NCBI GenBank assembly: GCA_001662425.1
Contig: BDDC01000241.1
Location: 1-55,938 of the forward strand
Direction: 5' to 3'
Source of the DNA: Chlamydomonas sphaeroides
Taxonomy: Eukaryota > Chlorophyta > Chlorophyceae > Chlamydomonadales > Chlamydomonadaceae
Length of the DNA: 55,938 nucleotides
Shown here: positions 11,320 through 22,400 of the stretch, in pieces
How positions within the stretch are numbered: position 1 is the stretch's first letter
How the letters are laid out: every line of letters begins with the position of its first letter
Program-made: the position numbers and the translations under genes
Notes under the pieces: generated by a model
The model's database searches: none
Told to the model about the DNA's origin: nothing
What the model saw: only the letters and a program-made list of their open reading frames with translations

Positions 11320-14300
11320 TCAGCGTCCCGTCGCGCCGTCCTCCGGGCCCTCCCTTGCCGGCCCCGCCTCCCGCGCTATCCGGCCCAGCTCCCCCGCCAC
11401 CCGCGCAGCCGCCACGGCCGGCGAGTACCTCGCTACCACCCTCGCCCTCGCCGCCCCGCCCCGTGCCGCCGCCTCCTGCCGGGCCCCCGGGCTGGCCACG
11501 AGGCGCATGAGGCGGCGCAGCTCCGGCAGCGACGGCTCTGCCCAGCGGCTGCCTGCCGGGCCAGGAGGCGGGCGGGGGGAGGACAGGCCGCTATGTTCGG
11601 TTGCCCCTTTCCGTAGGAGACAGGACGAAGCCCTTGCGATCACCCCGGAGGGGACCCTGTCGTAATGAATGAACGTTTTTAACGTTTAAAAGTGGTCAGG
11701 GTGGCCTCTTTGGGTGGCAAGCCATGCACCCATGCGCAGCTGGGGAAATTTGGTTGCGCGCGGGGAGTTATAAGGTGCCCTGAAGCTTGCTCCCGGCCCG
11801 CCCCGCCGCTGCGACCGGCCGCACCTTGGAACCAGCTCGGCTCGCTGGCGGGGACGGCCACCAGCCCGGTGTACGGCAGCGGGTAGCCCACCTGCCGTAC
11901 AGTCGATGGGGCCGGCAAAGTAAGATGCGCCAGGTGGGGCGACGGTATAGCCTGTGCGCACAGTCGGCTTGCAGCTGGCCCGGCCTGGCAGCCCTCGTCC
12001 TCCCTCGTCCTCCTGGCCCTCGCCCACTGCTGTGCAGCGGAGGACGTCGCGGAGGGGCCCCGCTCTACCCGGGGCGTGCTATGCCGCGTGCGGGGTTCTG
12101 TTCCACTTGACACAAGAGTACACGCCCGTGTGCCGCCGCACCTGCGAGTCCAGGTACGCGGTGGGGCCCGACCAGTTGGTGGCTATGACGGGCAGGCCCA
12201 GCGCCATGGCGTCCAGCAGCGGCAGGCCCCTGCGCGTGCAGAGCAGGCGGCGGGGCGATGAGGTGGGTGGAGGCCGAGGGTTACAGACGCAATGGGGATG
12301 GAGGACAGGCTGATCGACGGACACGGATCAGTCACTACAGCGCCGTGACGACATCAGTCGCCAAGGCCCCGGCCAGTCCCCGCGGTCCTGCCACGCCGCC
12401 TCACCAGCCCTCGCCGCGGGTGGGCAGCACGAAGGCGTCCCCCGCCGCCAGCAGGCCCTCGTAGTCGGACCGGCTCACGTGGTGCTCGCCCACAAACACG
12501 CGCGGCGCGGCGGCGGGGTCGAAGCCGGCGCCCAGCTCCCGCGCCGCCCAGCGCCTCAGCCGCTCTGCGGCATCGTGGGAAGGCGACGGCAGCAGAGCCC
12601 GCTATCAGCATGCTGGCGCAAAGTCCGGCACGCCGATGGCGGGGGCAGAGCGGCTACCGGCGACATGGCGGCGTACCTGCCAGCGGTCCGGGGCCGTCGC
12701 GCTGCTCAAGGAAGGGCTTGGTGAGGATGATGAGCTCGACGCCCCCACCGCCCGGGTCGAAGGACCCAACCCCGCCCTCAGCCTCGCCGCCGCCATCGGA
12801 CACACTGCCGCCGCCGCGGCCGCCGGCGATGCTGGCATCGGCAGGCGGCGGCGCGGCGAACTCCGCGAGGAAGGCGCGCAGCAGCAGGTCGTAGCCTTTG
12901 CGCGCCTCCCACTTGAAGGCCGACACGAACACGAACGGCCGCGCGGCGGGGCGGCCGAGCGGGCCAAACACCTGCAGCCGTGGGGGCCAGGCGGCAGCCA
13001 GCGAATGGCCGTGGGCCCCGGCGCCGGCGGCGCTGCTGCTGGCAGCGGTACCAGCGGGGCAGCACCGCCACTGTAACAGGCGGTGCAAGAGGCAATCCTC
13101 GGATGCTAGGAGCATCCGCGGTGCGGCGGTAGTACTGCCACAGCCGGGCACTGGACGGTGGCACGCGGGCGCAGCCATCCACCGGATCGGGCCGGCGTTG
13201 CCAGCACCCCCGGCCCCCACGTCTGCGGCGCTACGGGCCGCCCCGCACGCACCCACCCACCCCCGCACCCACCCACGCGCGCACCTGTGTGGCCCACGGC
13301 GGCGGCAGCGGCAGCCGCGGCACCCGGGCCGGGTCCAGTCGCTCCGTGTCCACGGCCGGCGGCACCACCACCAGCGGCACGGTCACCCCCGACGAGCGCA
13401 GCACCTCGGCCGAGGCGTGGGTGGGCACCCACACCTGGCCCGGGGGGTGGGGGGGTAGGGCCAGGAGGGCAGGGGCGCGGGGCAGCAGTGTGAGCTGGCT
13501 TACCCAACGGTGGCTCCTGCTCCCTGGCGCAGGCTGGCGTCAGCGACTGGGGCGGTGCGTCGAGCGCGAAAGCAGCAGACGGGTCCAGCTCCGGGCTCGG
13601 ATGGCTCAGCAGGTGCTGGGTGAGGATCGCGAGCAGGCTGCCCAGAGCCAAGAAACAGGGGGAGGGGAAGTACCGGTGCATGCGGGCCACTGGTGGCATG
13701 CTGCCTGCCCAGCGTCCTGGCATCGTTGGCTGGCGCTTTTGCCGGACGGAGGTGGCAGGCATCTGACGCGCCGAGCTGCGCAACCGATCGATGGGTGTCT
13801 CGCGCACAGCCGACACGCGCACGGCTTCCGACGGCCACGGTTCGTGCCCACCTCGTCCACGGTGTTGAGCGTGCGCACCCAGTCCGCAGGGTACCTTGCG
13901 GGCCACGGCGGCAGCCGGCAGCGTAGGGTGGGCCGCGGGGTCGAGGGTGGGGGCCGACGCAGGGAGGCGGGGCACGCCGCGGCTCGAGGCCTGCGGCCAG
14001 CCAGCCCCGGCGGCGCCGCCTAAGTTGCTGCGACGGCGCCGACCCGTCACGTCGCGAGCTTACCTGTCGGTCTCCGCCATGGCCCTCGCCACGGCCCTGA
14101 TCACCTGAGGCGCAGCAGCGCCCGGGTGGGGCGGTGGAGCCGCCGAGCGTGTGGGCAGCGGCACCGGTAAGGGAGGCACTGTGAGCCACTGGGAAGGGCT
14201 GCGCCGGGCATTGCATTGCAGGGCGGGTGTGGTGGCCAGCGGCCGCGGCTTCACCAGGACCCGGTGGGACGCCTCCCAGGACGCACCAGGCTCTTGGGCA

Positions 14301-15456
14301 GCCCCGGCGGCGGGCAGGGCTGGCAGCTGCGCCAGCGGGGCGAGGGGCGGCCCATGTAGGGCGGCAGGTTGTGGCAGACCTGCGGCGTGCAGTGTGGGCT
14401 GGGGGTTTCCGCTCCCCACTCGATGGGGCGATTCTTCCTGCACACCCTGACGCCGGCGCTCCCCGGCTCAGGCTCACATGCCCCCGGTTCCCGCCCTTTC
14501 CCCCCAACGACGCGCTCCCCACGGCCCCCACAGCCAGACCCGGCCCCGAAGCCCTTGGCAGCGCAAAAGGGCCCCTCCGCCCCCCGCACCACGATGGTGG
14601 GTCCCCTCAGTGCCCCCTGCAGCCTCAGCGCCGTCAGCTGCTGGTGGTCGCCCGGGTCGGTGCCGCCGCCCGCCTGCTGGTCGTCACAGCGGTCCTTGCG
14701 CAGAGCAGGAGGCGGGCGGGCAAGGCCGTGAAAGGGGTCGTCTGCCGTCGCCCGGCCCCCGCGGTGCTCCGTGCACGGTATATAAAGCCCCCTTGGGCAA
14801 CCGCCGCGGTGCTCCCTGGTGCCCGTGTCGTTATCTCGCCCTCGGAGCCCTTCTCGCCCCATCCACCCAGCCCGCACGCCCACACCCTGGGCGCACATGA
14901 AGCTCCCTTTGACACACCCACACACACGAACACACACGCGCCTCCTCCCTTTCCCCTCCGTCCCCGCCACCTCCACCTGCAGCAGCCCCAGGCGCAGGCG
15001 GTCGGGCGCCACGTAGCCCTGGCGCAGCAGCGGCAGCACCAGGCCCGCCGCCTCCACGCCAAAAGAGGAATGGTCCAGGAAGGGAGCCGACCACAGCACA
15101 TCCACAGCCAGCGGCGTGGGGGTCTGGGTCTGGGCCTGGGCCAACGGCTGGGCTGAAGCCTGGGCCTCGGTCGGAGGCTGGGCGCGAGCTGCGATGGGCG
15201 CGTCGCCCTGCGCGCCGAGCACTAGCAGTGCTGGCAGTGGCGGCGTGCTGGTCGCGGTGTGCATGGTCGAGCTGCGGAAGAGCAGCAGCGAGGCGAGCAG
15301 CGCGATGAGCGCCGCGAGCGCGAGCCGGGCCGCGGCGCGGCGCCGCAGCATGCTGGGGCCGGGCGCGGCTGTTGCTGCGCGGCTGCTGCGTGGGCTTGCG
15401 GGGCACGCAGAGGAGTGTGGGGGCGTCTGCTTGCTGCGGCGACGAGGGCGCTGCAA
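11320..15456 (-). CDS. Type II membrane-anchored glycosyltransferase, GT4 family
   Basis: Eleven exons: 15456-14977, 14694-14590, 14379-14287, 14104-14064, 13894-13852, 13434-13285, 12971-12677, 12564-12405, 12229-12142, 11891-11825 and 11552-11320. They total 1755 nt (584 residues), all in phase. An internal ATG at 15351 (residue 36) lies just before a single hydrophobic segment, LALAALIALLASLLLF (residues 45-60), which looks like a Golgi signal anchor; it may be the true start. A Pro/Gln/Ala stem follows. The catalytic part resembles plant GT4 glycosyltransferases: TIVVCHNLPPYMGRP, RAMAETDRYPADWVRTLNTV, DEVWVPT, VVVPPAVDTERLDP, FKWEARKGYDLLLRAF, LIILTKPF, GEHHVSRSDYEGL, DAFVLPTRGEGWG, LPVIATNWSGPTAYLDS and RWAEPSLPELRRLM. 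The usual second Glu of the GT4 E-x7-E motif is Asp here. Sugar donor and acceptor are unknown. The exon 2 acceptor (a lone AAG) is the weakest border. Confidence 0.87.
11697..11747 (-). repeat. Dispersed repeat, copy 2 (inverted partner near 0.7 kb)
   Basis: On the minus strand this matches positions 667-716 over about 45-50 bases, sharing the block CAGCTGCGCATGGGTGCATG. It lies in the last intron of the glycosyltransferase gene, so it does not interrupt coding sequence. Confidence 0.55.
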
Positions 15457-16092
15457 GGAGGGCGCGCCTTTGGGTTGACAGGTGGCTTGCGGCGCTCAAC
15501 ACGTAGCAGGTTCCAGGTGTTGGGGCAGTATGACAGCGCAACGCATGTCTGGCAGAGGGCTGCTGCAGCAGGCGCGGGTGGCAGTGTTGCCGCGGCGCGT
15601 GTGACCGTGTCGGCACGAACCCCGGTCCCCGCCACCCCCCCTCTGGCAACAAAGGACCGCGCTGCCTGCGCGCGCGTGTCACTGGACACGCCCCGCAGCG
15701 CCCCTGCAGCTGTCGGCTGCTGCCGCCCCCATGTGGCGCACTTTGGGTCAGCGGGTCATGTCCGGCGCGACGCTGGCGAGCCTGCTGGTTCATTTTTACT
15801 TGAAGCCTGCTGGCCAGCCGTGCGCTGTAGCAACACCAGCAGCAACGCACAACCGAAGCCAGTAGGCACCACACGCCACGTTACAGTGCCCCGCAGCAGT
15901 GCCCCACCCAAAATTTCTGCGGCTGCACCACCCTCATGCTCATACTGAATAACCCCTGTGCCCCACGCCGTGCGGTGACGTGTGCGCCGCTGCCCCGACC
16001 CGACGCCCCGCGCCATCCGTGCCCAACTCCAGCCGGCCCGTTACCCCCTGGCGGAACCTGTACACCTACACCCTGCGTCCAGCCTCCGAGCT
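15457..16092. other. Interval between glycosyltransferase start and 97-codon gene end
   Basis: Both neighbours are on the minus strand, so this holds the 3-prime UTR of the small membrane protein and the promoter of the glycosyltransferase. No conserved coding sequence is visible. An open minus frame at 15689-15222 overlaps the glycosyltransferase start in another frame and has no domain. Confidence 0.5.
15881..15885 (-). terminator. TGTAA poly(A) signal of the 97-codon gene
   Basis: TGTAA on the minus strand lies 208 nt after the stop codon at 16093, a usual algal 3-prime UTR length. Confidence 0.6.
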
Positions 16093-16383
16093 CTAAGAGA
16101 AGATGGCAAAGGCGACGAGGGAGCACGCGATGGACAGCCACGTCATTAGGCGCACCGCGTAGACGGCCTCCGCAAAATTCATGAAAAGGCCGCTCTCGTA
16201 GAATAGGTTGACAAGGCTGTTGAGCGATGTGATGGCGGAGTTCTGGGGGAGGATGGTCAGGATGGAGAGCGCGGCGAAGATGTAGGGGTTCTTGAAGAGG
16301 AACAGCGCGGCGTAAGCGCCGATGATGGCGGTGTAGGCGACGTTGAACTGGAAGCCCGCGGTCTTGCCCCCGCCACGAGGGTC
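16093..16383 (-). CDS. Small membrane protein of unknown function (about 96 residues)
   Basis: A single-exon frame starting MDPRGGGKTAGFQFNV. Its composition is unlike the low-complexity shadow frames around it: rich in Ile, Leu, Phe, Tyr and Asn. It has three hydrophobic segments: about residues 15-32 (VAYTAIIGAYAALFLF), 37-60 (YIFAALSILTILPQNSAI onward) and 78-96 (RLMTWLSIACSLVAFAIF). The ATG has a good context (GGCAATGGAC); an in-frame ATG at 16398 would add five residues. An upstream non-coding exon is possible (donor-like GTATGG near 16532, acceptor-like GCGCAG near 16460). A TGTAA signal follows. I do not recognise the family and give no function. It diverges from the ABC ATPase gene to its right. 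Confidence 0.65.
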   Translation of the reverse strand, partial: DPRGGGKTAGFQFNVAYTAIIGAYAALFLFKNPYIFAALSILTILPQNSAITSLNSLVNLFYESGLFMNFAEAVYAVRLMTWLSIACSLVAFAIFS

Positions 16384-17084
16384 CATTGCCCGGCACACAT
16401 GCGATGGCAGGGACGCTGGTGAGGCAGCGTCCGCTTGCGGGGAGGGCTTCTGCGCAGGGGATGGTTGGGCTCGGGGTTAGGCCATGCCACGCGACCACCA
16501 GCGCCAGCGAGAGTCAACAGCCCATACCAGGAAGCTGCTTGGCGCCAAGCGACTCCGGACCGCCAGCCCCGAGCCAATCCTGCAGCGCACGACGAAAGCT
16601 GTGAGCCAAGTCCAAGTCGGTACTCGCGAAGCGCAAATCTGCCAGATCTTTCGTTTGTGCTGACCTCGAGGAGAGGCAAGGGACATCACTAGTGAAGGGA
16701 CGGGCCGACGCGCGGCCGCACGCCGGGCTTCTCAAAAGTTGCGAGTTCATAGCTGCTGTGCGTAATGGAACACAGCAAGAGGAGCCTGTGACTGAAGCTT
16801 CAGACTTGGTGCTGGAGCGCAAATTTATTTTGCTCTGCATTGGGGGCAGTCTTCCTGGTCCGTGGGTCGCTACCGCGGCCTGGCTATTTTGACCACTCCT
16901 CCGCTGCACGCTTCCAAATTACATCCAACCACCACAACACTATTTGCGACCTCACTTCATAGCGATTTGCAGCCTTGCAGCCCCTGGCGACGATTCAGTC
17001 TTCTTGAGTTTCTGCTGAGAAACCCAGTCGCTCATCGCTACCTTCTGCCTTGGACCTTCCTCAAGCAACGCGCAACACAGCGCC
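16384..17084. promoter_or_regulatory. Divergent intergenic region, small membrane protein and ABC ATPase
   Basis: Seven hundred bases between two divergent start codons. The right-hand 250 bases are AT-richer (TATTTGCGACCTCACTTC and similar), consistent with a promoter and 5-prime UTR of the plus-strand gene. No specific factor site could be named. Confidence 0.4.
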
Positions 17085-18859
17085 ATGACCGTGCCGGCTT
17101 GCGGCGACGCTGACATGCCGTCGACCTCCGCCGTCCACCTCAATGGCGTTTCCTACAGCTACCCGGGCTGCGCCGAGCCTTTCCTCAAATCGTGTGAACT
17201 CGAGCTGCCGCGCGGAAGCCGCTGCCTGCTGATTGGCGCAAACGGCGCAGGTAAGCCAGTAAGCACCACACGCTCCCGCTCGCCACATACCACACACACG
17301 TTGCCGCCCACGCCCTCACCTCTACGCTTATACCCACCCCCAACCTCTGGCTGCGCCTCAGGCAAGACCACTATGCTGCAACTTGTGGCTGGCAAGTACA
17401 TGGTCAAGGAGGACCAGGTCCGCGTGCTCGGGAGGTCACCCTTCCACGACTTGGTGAGTCGGGAGCGTGGCCCGCGACCGGCACACATAGAGCACCACCC
17501 ACGGCGCGCCACGCCTTCCCGCTTGTGACAACGGCGTAACGCAGTACCCACTCCGTGCTAAGTTATCTCCCGTCTCCACGTGCCACAATGCCTGCCCGTT
17601 TCGCTGCAGAAACTCACGTGCTCTGGGCAGCTCAGCTACCTGGGCACGTCATGGCGCAAGGACGTGGCGTTCGCCGGCTACGGAGTGCCCCTGCAGGTGG
17701 GGTGCGCGCGGCCCTTGCCGGGAGCTGCCAGGATCGGGGGGCTTCACTGAGAGGGCTGCCTGGCAAGCGCACCGGCACCTGTTCGTGACGCCGGTGTCCG
17801 CAGCCTCCATTTCTGCACTCTGATATATGACAGCCCCTGGCGTGCCCCATCACGGCCGCCAGCGTGCACGCGGCGACCTGCGTCCCCTCCTCGATTCCCA
17901 AGCCCTGCGCTCCAGCCCTCTCCTTCCACGCCTCACCCTCTGCTATGAGCAACGCTTTAGGCATTAATCTCCTCGTGCCACACCCTTGTCAACAGGGCGA
18001 CATCAGCGCCGGCAAGATGCTGTTTGGCATTGAAGGCGTGGACCCCGCCCGCCGCGCTGCGCTGATTGAGATGCTGGACATTGACCTGTACCAGCGCGTC
18101 ACCACCATGAGCGACGGCCAGAAGCGGCGCGTGCAGATCGCCATGGGCCTGCTCAAGCCCTACGAGGTGCGGCATGGGACTGGATGGGCGCTGCCTGGGG
18201 CCTTCCAGCGTCGGGGAGTCAGGGGCAGGGTGGCAGCTTATGCCTGCGCGGTGCGCACGGTCTGGTAGTCGGTGACGCGGCTTGTGCTGACCAGCAGCCC
18301 CTAACGCTCAGGAAGCAGCCTGCCTAATCGCGCAATTGTATCCATGTCCGCGTCCAGGTCCGCGGTCCTGGTCCGCGTCCAGGTGTATGCCGCTCATATG
18401 CCCTACCAGTCTCTGCGTCCTGCTGCTGCTGCTGTGCAGGTGCTGCTGCTGGATGAGATCACGGTGGACCTGGACGTGGTGGGCCGACTACGGCTGCTCG
18501 AGTTCTTCAAGCGCGAGACCGAGGAGCGCGGCGCGACCATCATCTACGCGACCCACATCTTTGACGGCCTGGAGGGCTGGGTCACGCACGTGGCCTACCT
18601 GGAGGACGGGACCATTGTGCGGGGCGGGTCAGTGGACAGCGTGGCCGAGGTTGCGGCCGCGTCGGCGGTTGCGAGCGGACCGGGGAAGAAGAAGCTGCTG
18701 CACGTGGTTGAGGACTGGCTGCGCGTGGAGCGGGACGCGCGCCTGGCCAAGCAGGCGGCCGCGGCCGCGGCGGGCAAGGTCGTTGACAGCGAGGAGGCCA
18801 ACCTGCGGCCGTCGCGGACGCCGTTCATGCCCAGCAAGCACCTGGCGTTCTTCCGGTAG
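17085..18859 (+). CDS. Soluble ABC ATPase, CAF16 / plant ABCI19-21 type
   Basis: Five exons: 17085-17250, 17362-17453, 17610-17696, 17996-18166 and 18440-18859. They total 936 nt (311 residues), in phase. It is a single nucleotide-binding domain with no membrane segment. The Walker A GANGAGKTT is at residues 51-59 (split by intron 1), the signature MSDGQKRRVQIAMGL is near 153-167, the Walker B LLLDE is at 174-178, and the switch His in ATHIFDGL is at 211. The SDGQ form of the signature and the VDLDVVGR stretch after Walker B are typical of yeast Caf16 and plant ABCI19-21 relatives. Caf16 is linked to the CCR4-NOT complex; plant members are cytosolic. The exact role in algae is not shown by sequence. 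A TGTAA signal lies about 300 nt downstream. The final 60 residues are Ala-rich, then end in a basic tail. Confidence 0.93.
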
Positions 18860-19412
18860 CGGTCTGGCGGTTGGCGGGGTGCTAGGAGAGTGTTGACGAG
18901 TGTTGAGGGGTGACGACTGTTGAGGGTGTGGTTTCTGACTAGGTATTCATGCACGGCTTCTTGAAGTTGAGGACAAGGAGCTCGTGTGAGGAGCGGGGGT
19001 TGAGGGTGAGAGCTAGGAGGAGAAGGAGCGAGTGTATGGAGTGGAGGGTGAAGAACGTCCTGGAAGCAGCGGCATAAGCCGCGGACATGCTGAGGGCGAG
19101 GCGGCGGCAGGCAGAGGAGCGGACGCCGGTGTTTGCACCCGGTTGCGCCTCACCTGCCGAGCTGTAATGTTAGCAATGAAGCTCTCGTCTTCGCTGTGCG
19201 CGGGGAAGGAGTGCGGCTAGGCTCTTTGAAACGTGGAATCCGCGACAGCCAATGCAACCTCCCTCTGAATTGCTGGCCAACCATACACACCGAAGTTCGC
19301 CTACTTAGCGTTACGACTTGTTCGCCTGGCTGACGTGACAGGGTCCAGCTTTGACTTGAGCGACCAAATGCAGCCGTGAGCGCAAAGACTTCGTTGAGCT
19401 GTGTGCTGCGAA
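18860..19412. other. Interval between ABC ATPase and INCENP genes
   Basis: Tandem plus-strand genes. The left 300 bases are the ABC gene 3-prime UTR, which is G-rich with TGTTGAGGGTG-like near-repeats. The rest is the INCENP promoter and leader, which is markedly less GC-rich. No coding sequence supported. Confidence 0.5.
19163..19167 (+). terminator. TGTAA poly(A) signal of the ABC ATPase gene
   Basis: TGTAA 304 nt after the stop codon at 18859 and about 250 nt before the next start codon. Confidence 0.6.
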
Positions 19413-22400
19413 ATGGCAGCTCCAGTCAAGATTGTCCTTGCGGTGCTTGAGCGCTGCTCGCAGACAGAGGACGCTGAGCGAACGAAGCTTGAAGAAATGG
19501 TTGCGAGCGCGCAGCAGGCGACCGACGCCTTGGTCAACGAGGCGACGCAGCGCATCCTGCAACTCCGTAGCCGGAAGGTTGCTGTGGTCCAATCGGAGGT
19601 GAGGCTATTCGACGCATGGCAACTTGCTTTGGGACAAAGCCTTACTCTAGACCGCTACATGCAGGCTGGTCCCCGCAAGAAGACTGCTCGCGTGCAAGAT
19701 GACGCCAAGGAGGACGAGGAAACGCAGCATGACCAAGCTACAGCGGCCGGCCCGGCCACCCGCGTGCTTCCGCAGCCCCAGGACGACAACGAGCAGCGAC
19801 CCGCCACGCAGGACGAGGAGCAGCCAGAGGCGGGGCCCAGCACAGCGGTCGCAGCGGGGCAGAAGCGTGGGCGGGCCACACGGGCGACAGCGGCGGTGAC
19901 AAAGCGCGCCAAGGGCCAGAAGGCCAAGGCGCCGCCTGCCAGAGAGCCCAGCCCCGCGCCGCTGATCGCCGACGCCGAGCCGACATCCGACAAGATGGAC
20001 GTGCCTCAAGATAAACACCTTCAGCGCCCGGCGGAGTGCGTGGCCTCTGCACAGGCAGGCGCAGGTGCAGAGGAGGACGCTAAGGAGAGCGCGGTTGCCT
20101 CAGTGCCTGTGCCGGCCGCGGCAGCTGCCAAGCCGGCCGGCCGCGCCCGCGGCCGGCAACGGAAGCAGCAGGAGCAGCAGCAACCCGCGGAGGCCCCGGC
20201 TGACCCTGGGCCGTCGCAGGAGCCAACCGCAGAGGCGCCGGAGCCCGTCGCCGAGCCGCGCGTCACACGCGCCCGGCGGGGCGCGGCTGCCGCTGCGGTG
20301 CCTGCGCCCGCGGACCCTGCTCCCGCCAAGGCGACGAGAGGGAAAGGGCGGCAACAGAAGCGCAACGTCAAGGAGGCAGACATCGGCTCGCCGGGCATGC
20401 ACGCCAAGACCAAGCCTGCCACGGCCGCCGCCGTCAGCCGCCGGCCCGCCTCGCCCTCCAAGATCGGCGACGTGCTGCTTCTGGGGGCGGTTGCCGTAGA
20501 GGAGGCCGATGCGGAGACCTTGGCTGCGGCCGCCACCCACTTGCCAACCGTCGACGAGTCGCCGCCCCCCGAGGAGAACGCGCCTGCGGCCCGGACCTCC
20601 CGCTCGCCACAGCGCGCCAGCGCTGAGCCCACGCCCGAGCAGCCACTGGCCGCCAAGCAGGCTCAGGAGCCACCCCCGCAGGACGCCGGCCCCTCTGCCC
20701 CCGTCTTCTTGCGCATGCCGCCCGGCATCGCCGCAACCGTGGCCATGTTGGGTGGCAAGCCGGCCGCGCCAGCGCCCCTGACGGTGCAGGCCGCTGCTCG
20801 GGCCTGCGAACCCGACGTGGCGACCTCTGTTGTCGTTGCCACAGCTGAGGCTGCCGGCAGCTGCAAGCAGCCAGCTGCAGAGGCGCCCGCGGCAGGCGCC
20901 GCTCGCGCCAGCGTCGCCTCCGCCGGTCGCGATGTGTCGTTCGGCGGCGGCTTTTGCTTCGGCACCAACGCCGGCAAGGAGCACGCCTCTCCCGAGATGC
21001 CGCACTTCGGGCAAACCGCGGAGGATGGCCTCGACGTTGACGAGGAGCAGCAGGAGCTCGCCGAGGCGGTGCCCGAGGCCGACGGTGACGCCAACGAGGC
21101 CGATGTTGCGCCGAGCCCCGGCCCAGCATTTGAGGGCGATGCCGTTGCGGATGCAGCGGCGGCGGAAGAGGAGCAGCCACCCGCTGCCATTCAGGAGGAG
21201 GACACGGTGGCGCCGGGTGGCGACGCTCGGCAACGGTCGCTGTCCCTAGCCATGGGCCGGCGTTCGCCAAGCATGGCTGGGCTCGCTCCTGCGGCGTCGC
21301 GAGGCAGCGGCGCTGGGCCTTCTCCGCAGGTGGCCGCGGCGCCGGGGGACGCCGACGAGGCGGGCGAGGAGCAGCGGGAGGCGCCACAGGACGGCGAGGA
21401 GGACGAGCCGATGGAGGACGAGCCGCAGCCTGCCGACGGTGCGACCGGTATGGAGGTGGAGGTCGCGGACGCTGCCGAGGGCCTGGAGCGTGCGGCGGCG
21501 GTCTCCGAGGCCGGCGGCAGCGAGGCGGCCGCTGCAGAGCAGCAGGACGAGCCAGGCGGCCAGGACGACGACGCAACCGACGAGCAGGCGAGGGGATCAG
21601 GACCGGGCGTACACGCCGCCGTCGAGTCGGCGGAGCCGCGGCCTTCGACGGCGGCCACCCTCGGCGGCGTAAAGAAGCCCGTCGCCGCCATCAAGGCCGC
21701 TGGCCCCGGCAACAAGACCAACCTGGTGTCCTCGGTGCGCACGCTGGTGCCCGCTAAGCCTGTGCTCCAGGCGACACCGCCGGCGGCCGGAAAGAAAGTT
21801 GGACGGGTGAGACCTGGGCCGTAGGCAGCGCGGCCGCATGCGGGTCGGCTCCGTTTTGCCGCCGGCAGGGCTCTGTTTAGGGACTGGCAGTAGGGTGTCC
21901 GCCAGCGATATGCGGTTGTGCCGTTTTGCAAGGGCCAACGACGTATGGATCCGTCTGCCAGCTAAAGGTTAGGCCGAGCTGACGGCCGAACTGCGGCACG
22001 CGCTCGTCCCTTATGGTCCATCAGGTCAAGGCCCTGGAGGCAGCGCAGGCGGCCCGGCAGAAGGAGGCCGCCAAGGAGGCTGAACGCGCGCAGGCCCGCG
22101 CGGCCAAGGCCGCTGGCAAGCCGCCGCAGGTGCCCGCGCCCGCAGCTGCGGCTCCTCGGCCAACGCCTGCTGCCTCGGCAGCCGACACGGAGTCGGCGAT
22201 GCCGTCGGCAAGCGTAGCGGGGCCGCAGACGACCGCGATCGCCTCCACGTCAACGGCGGCTGTGGACGAGCCCCAGCGCAAGGGTGGGTCACATACCAAC
22301 ATCATTGGCCTGTGCAGCCGGTTAGCCCGCCTGCCGCATCAACCTAGCCACTCTTGCACGCAGTCTTCTGCTCTGACCCGCATGCATTGCTATTGTCTAT

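Noticed and set aside
17085..18859. SDGQ signature in the ABC ATPase as an unusual mutation
   Set aside because: The SDGQ form is, to my knowledge, characteristic of the CAF16-type family, so it is not odd here.
20100..21931. Several 240-380-codon minus-strand frames opposite INCENP exon 1
   Set aside because: Mirror images of the Ala/Pro/Glu-rich coding strand; no conserved motif and no splice logic.
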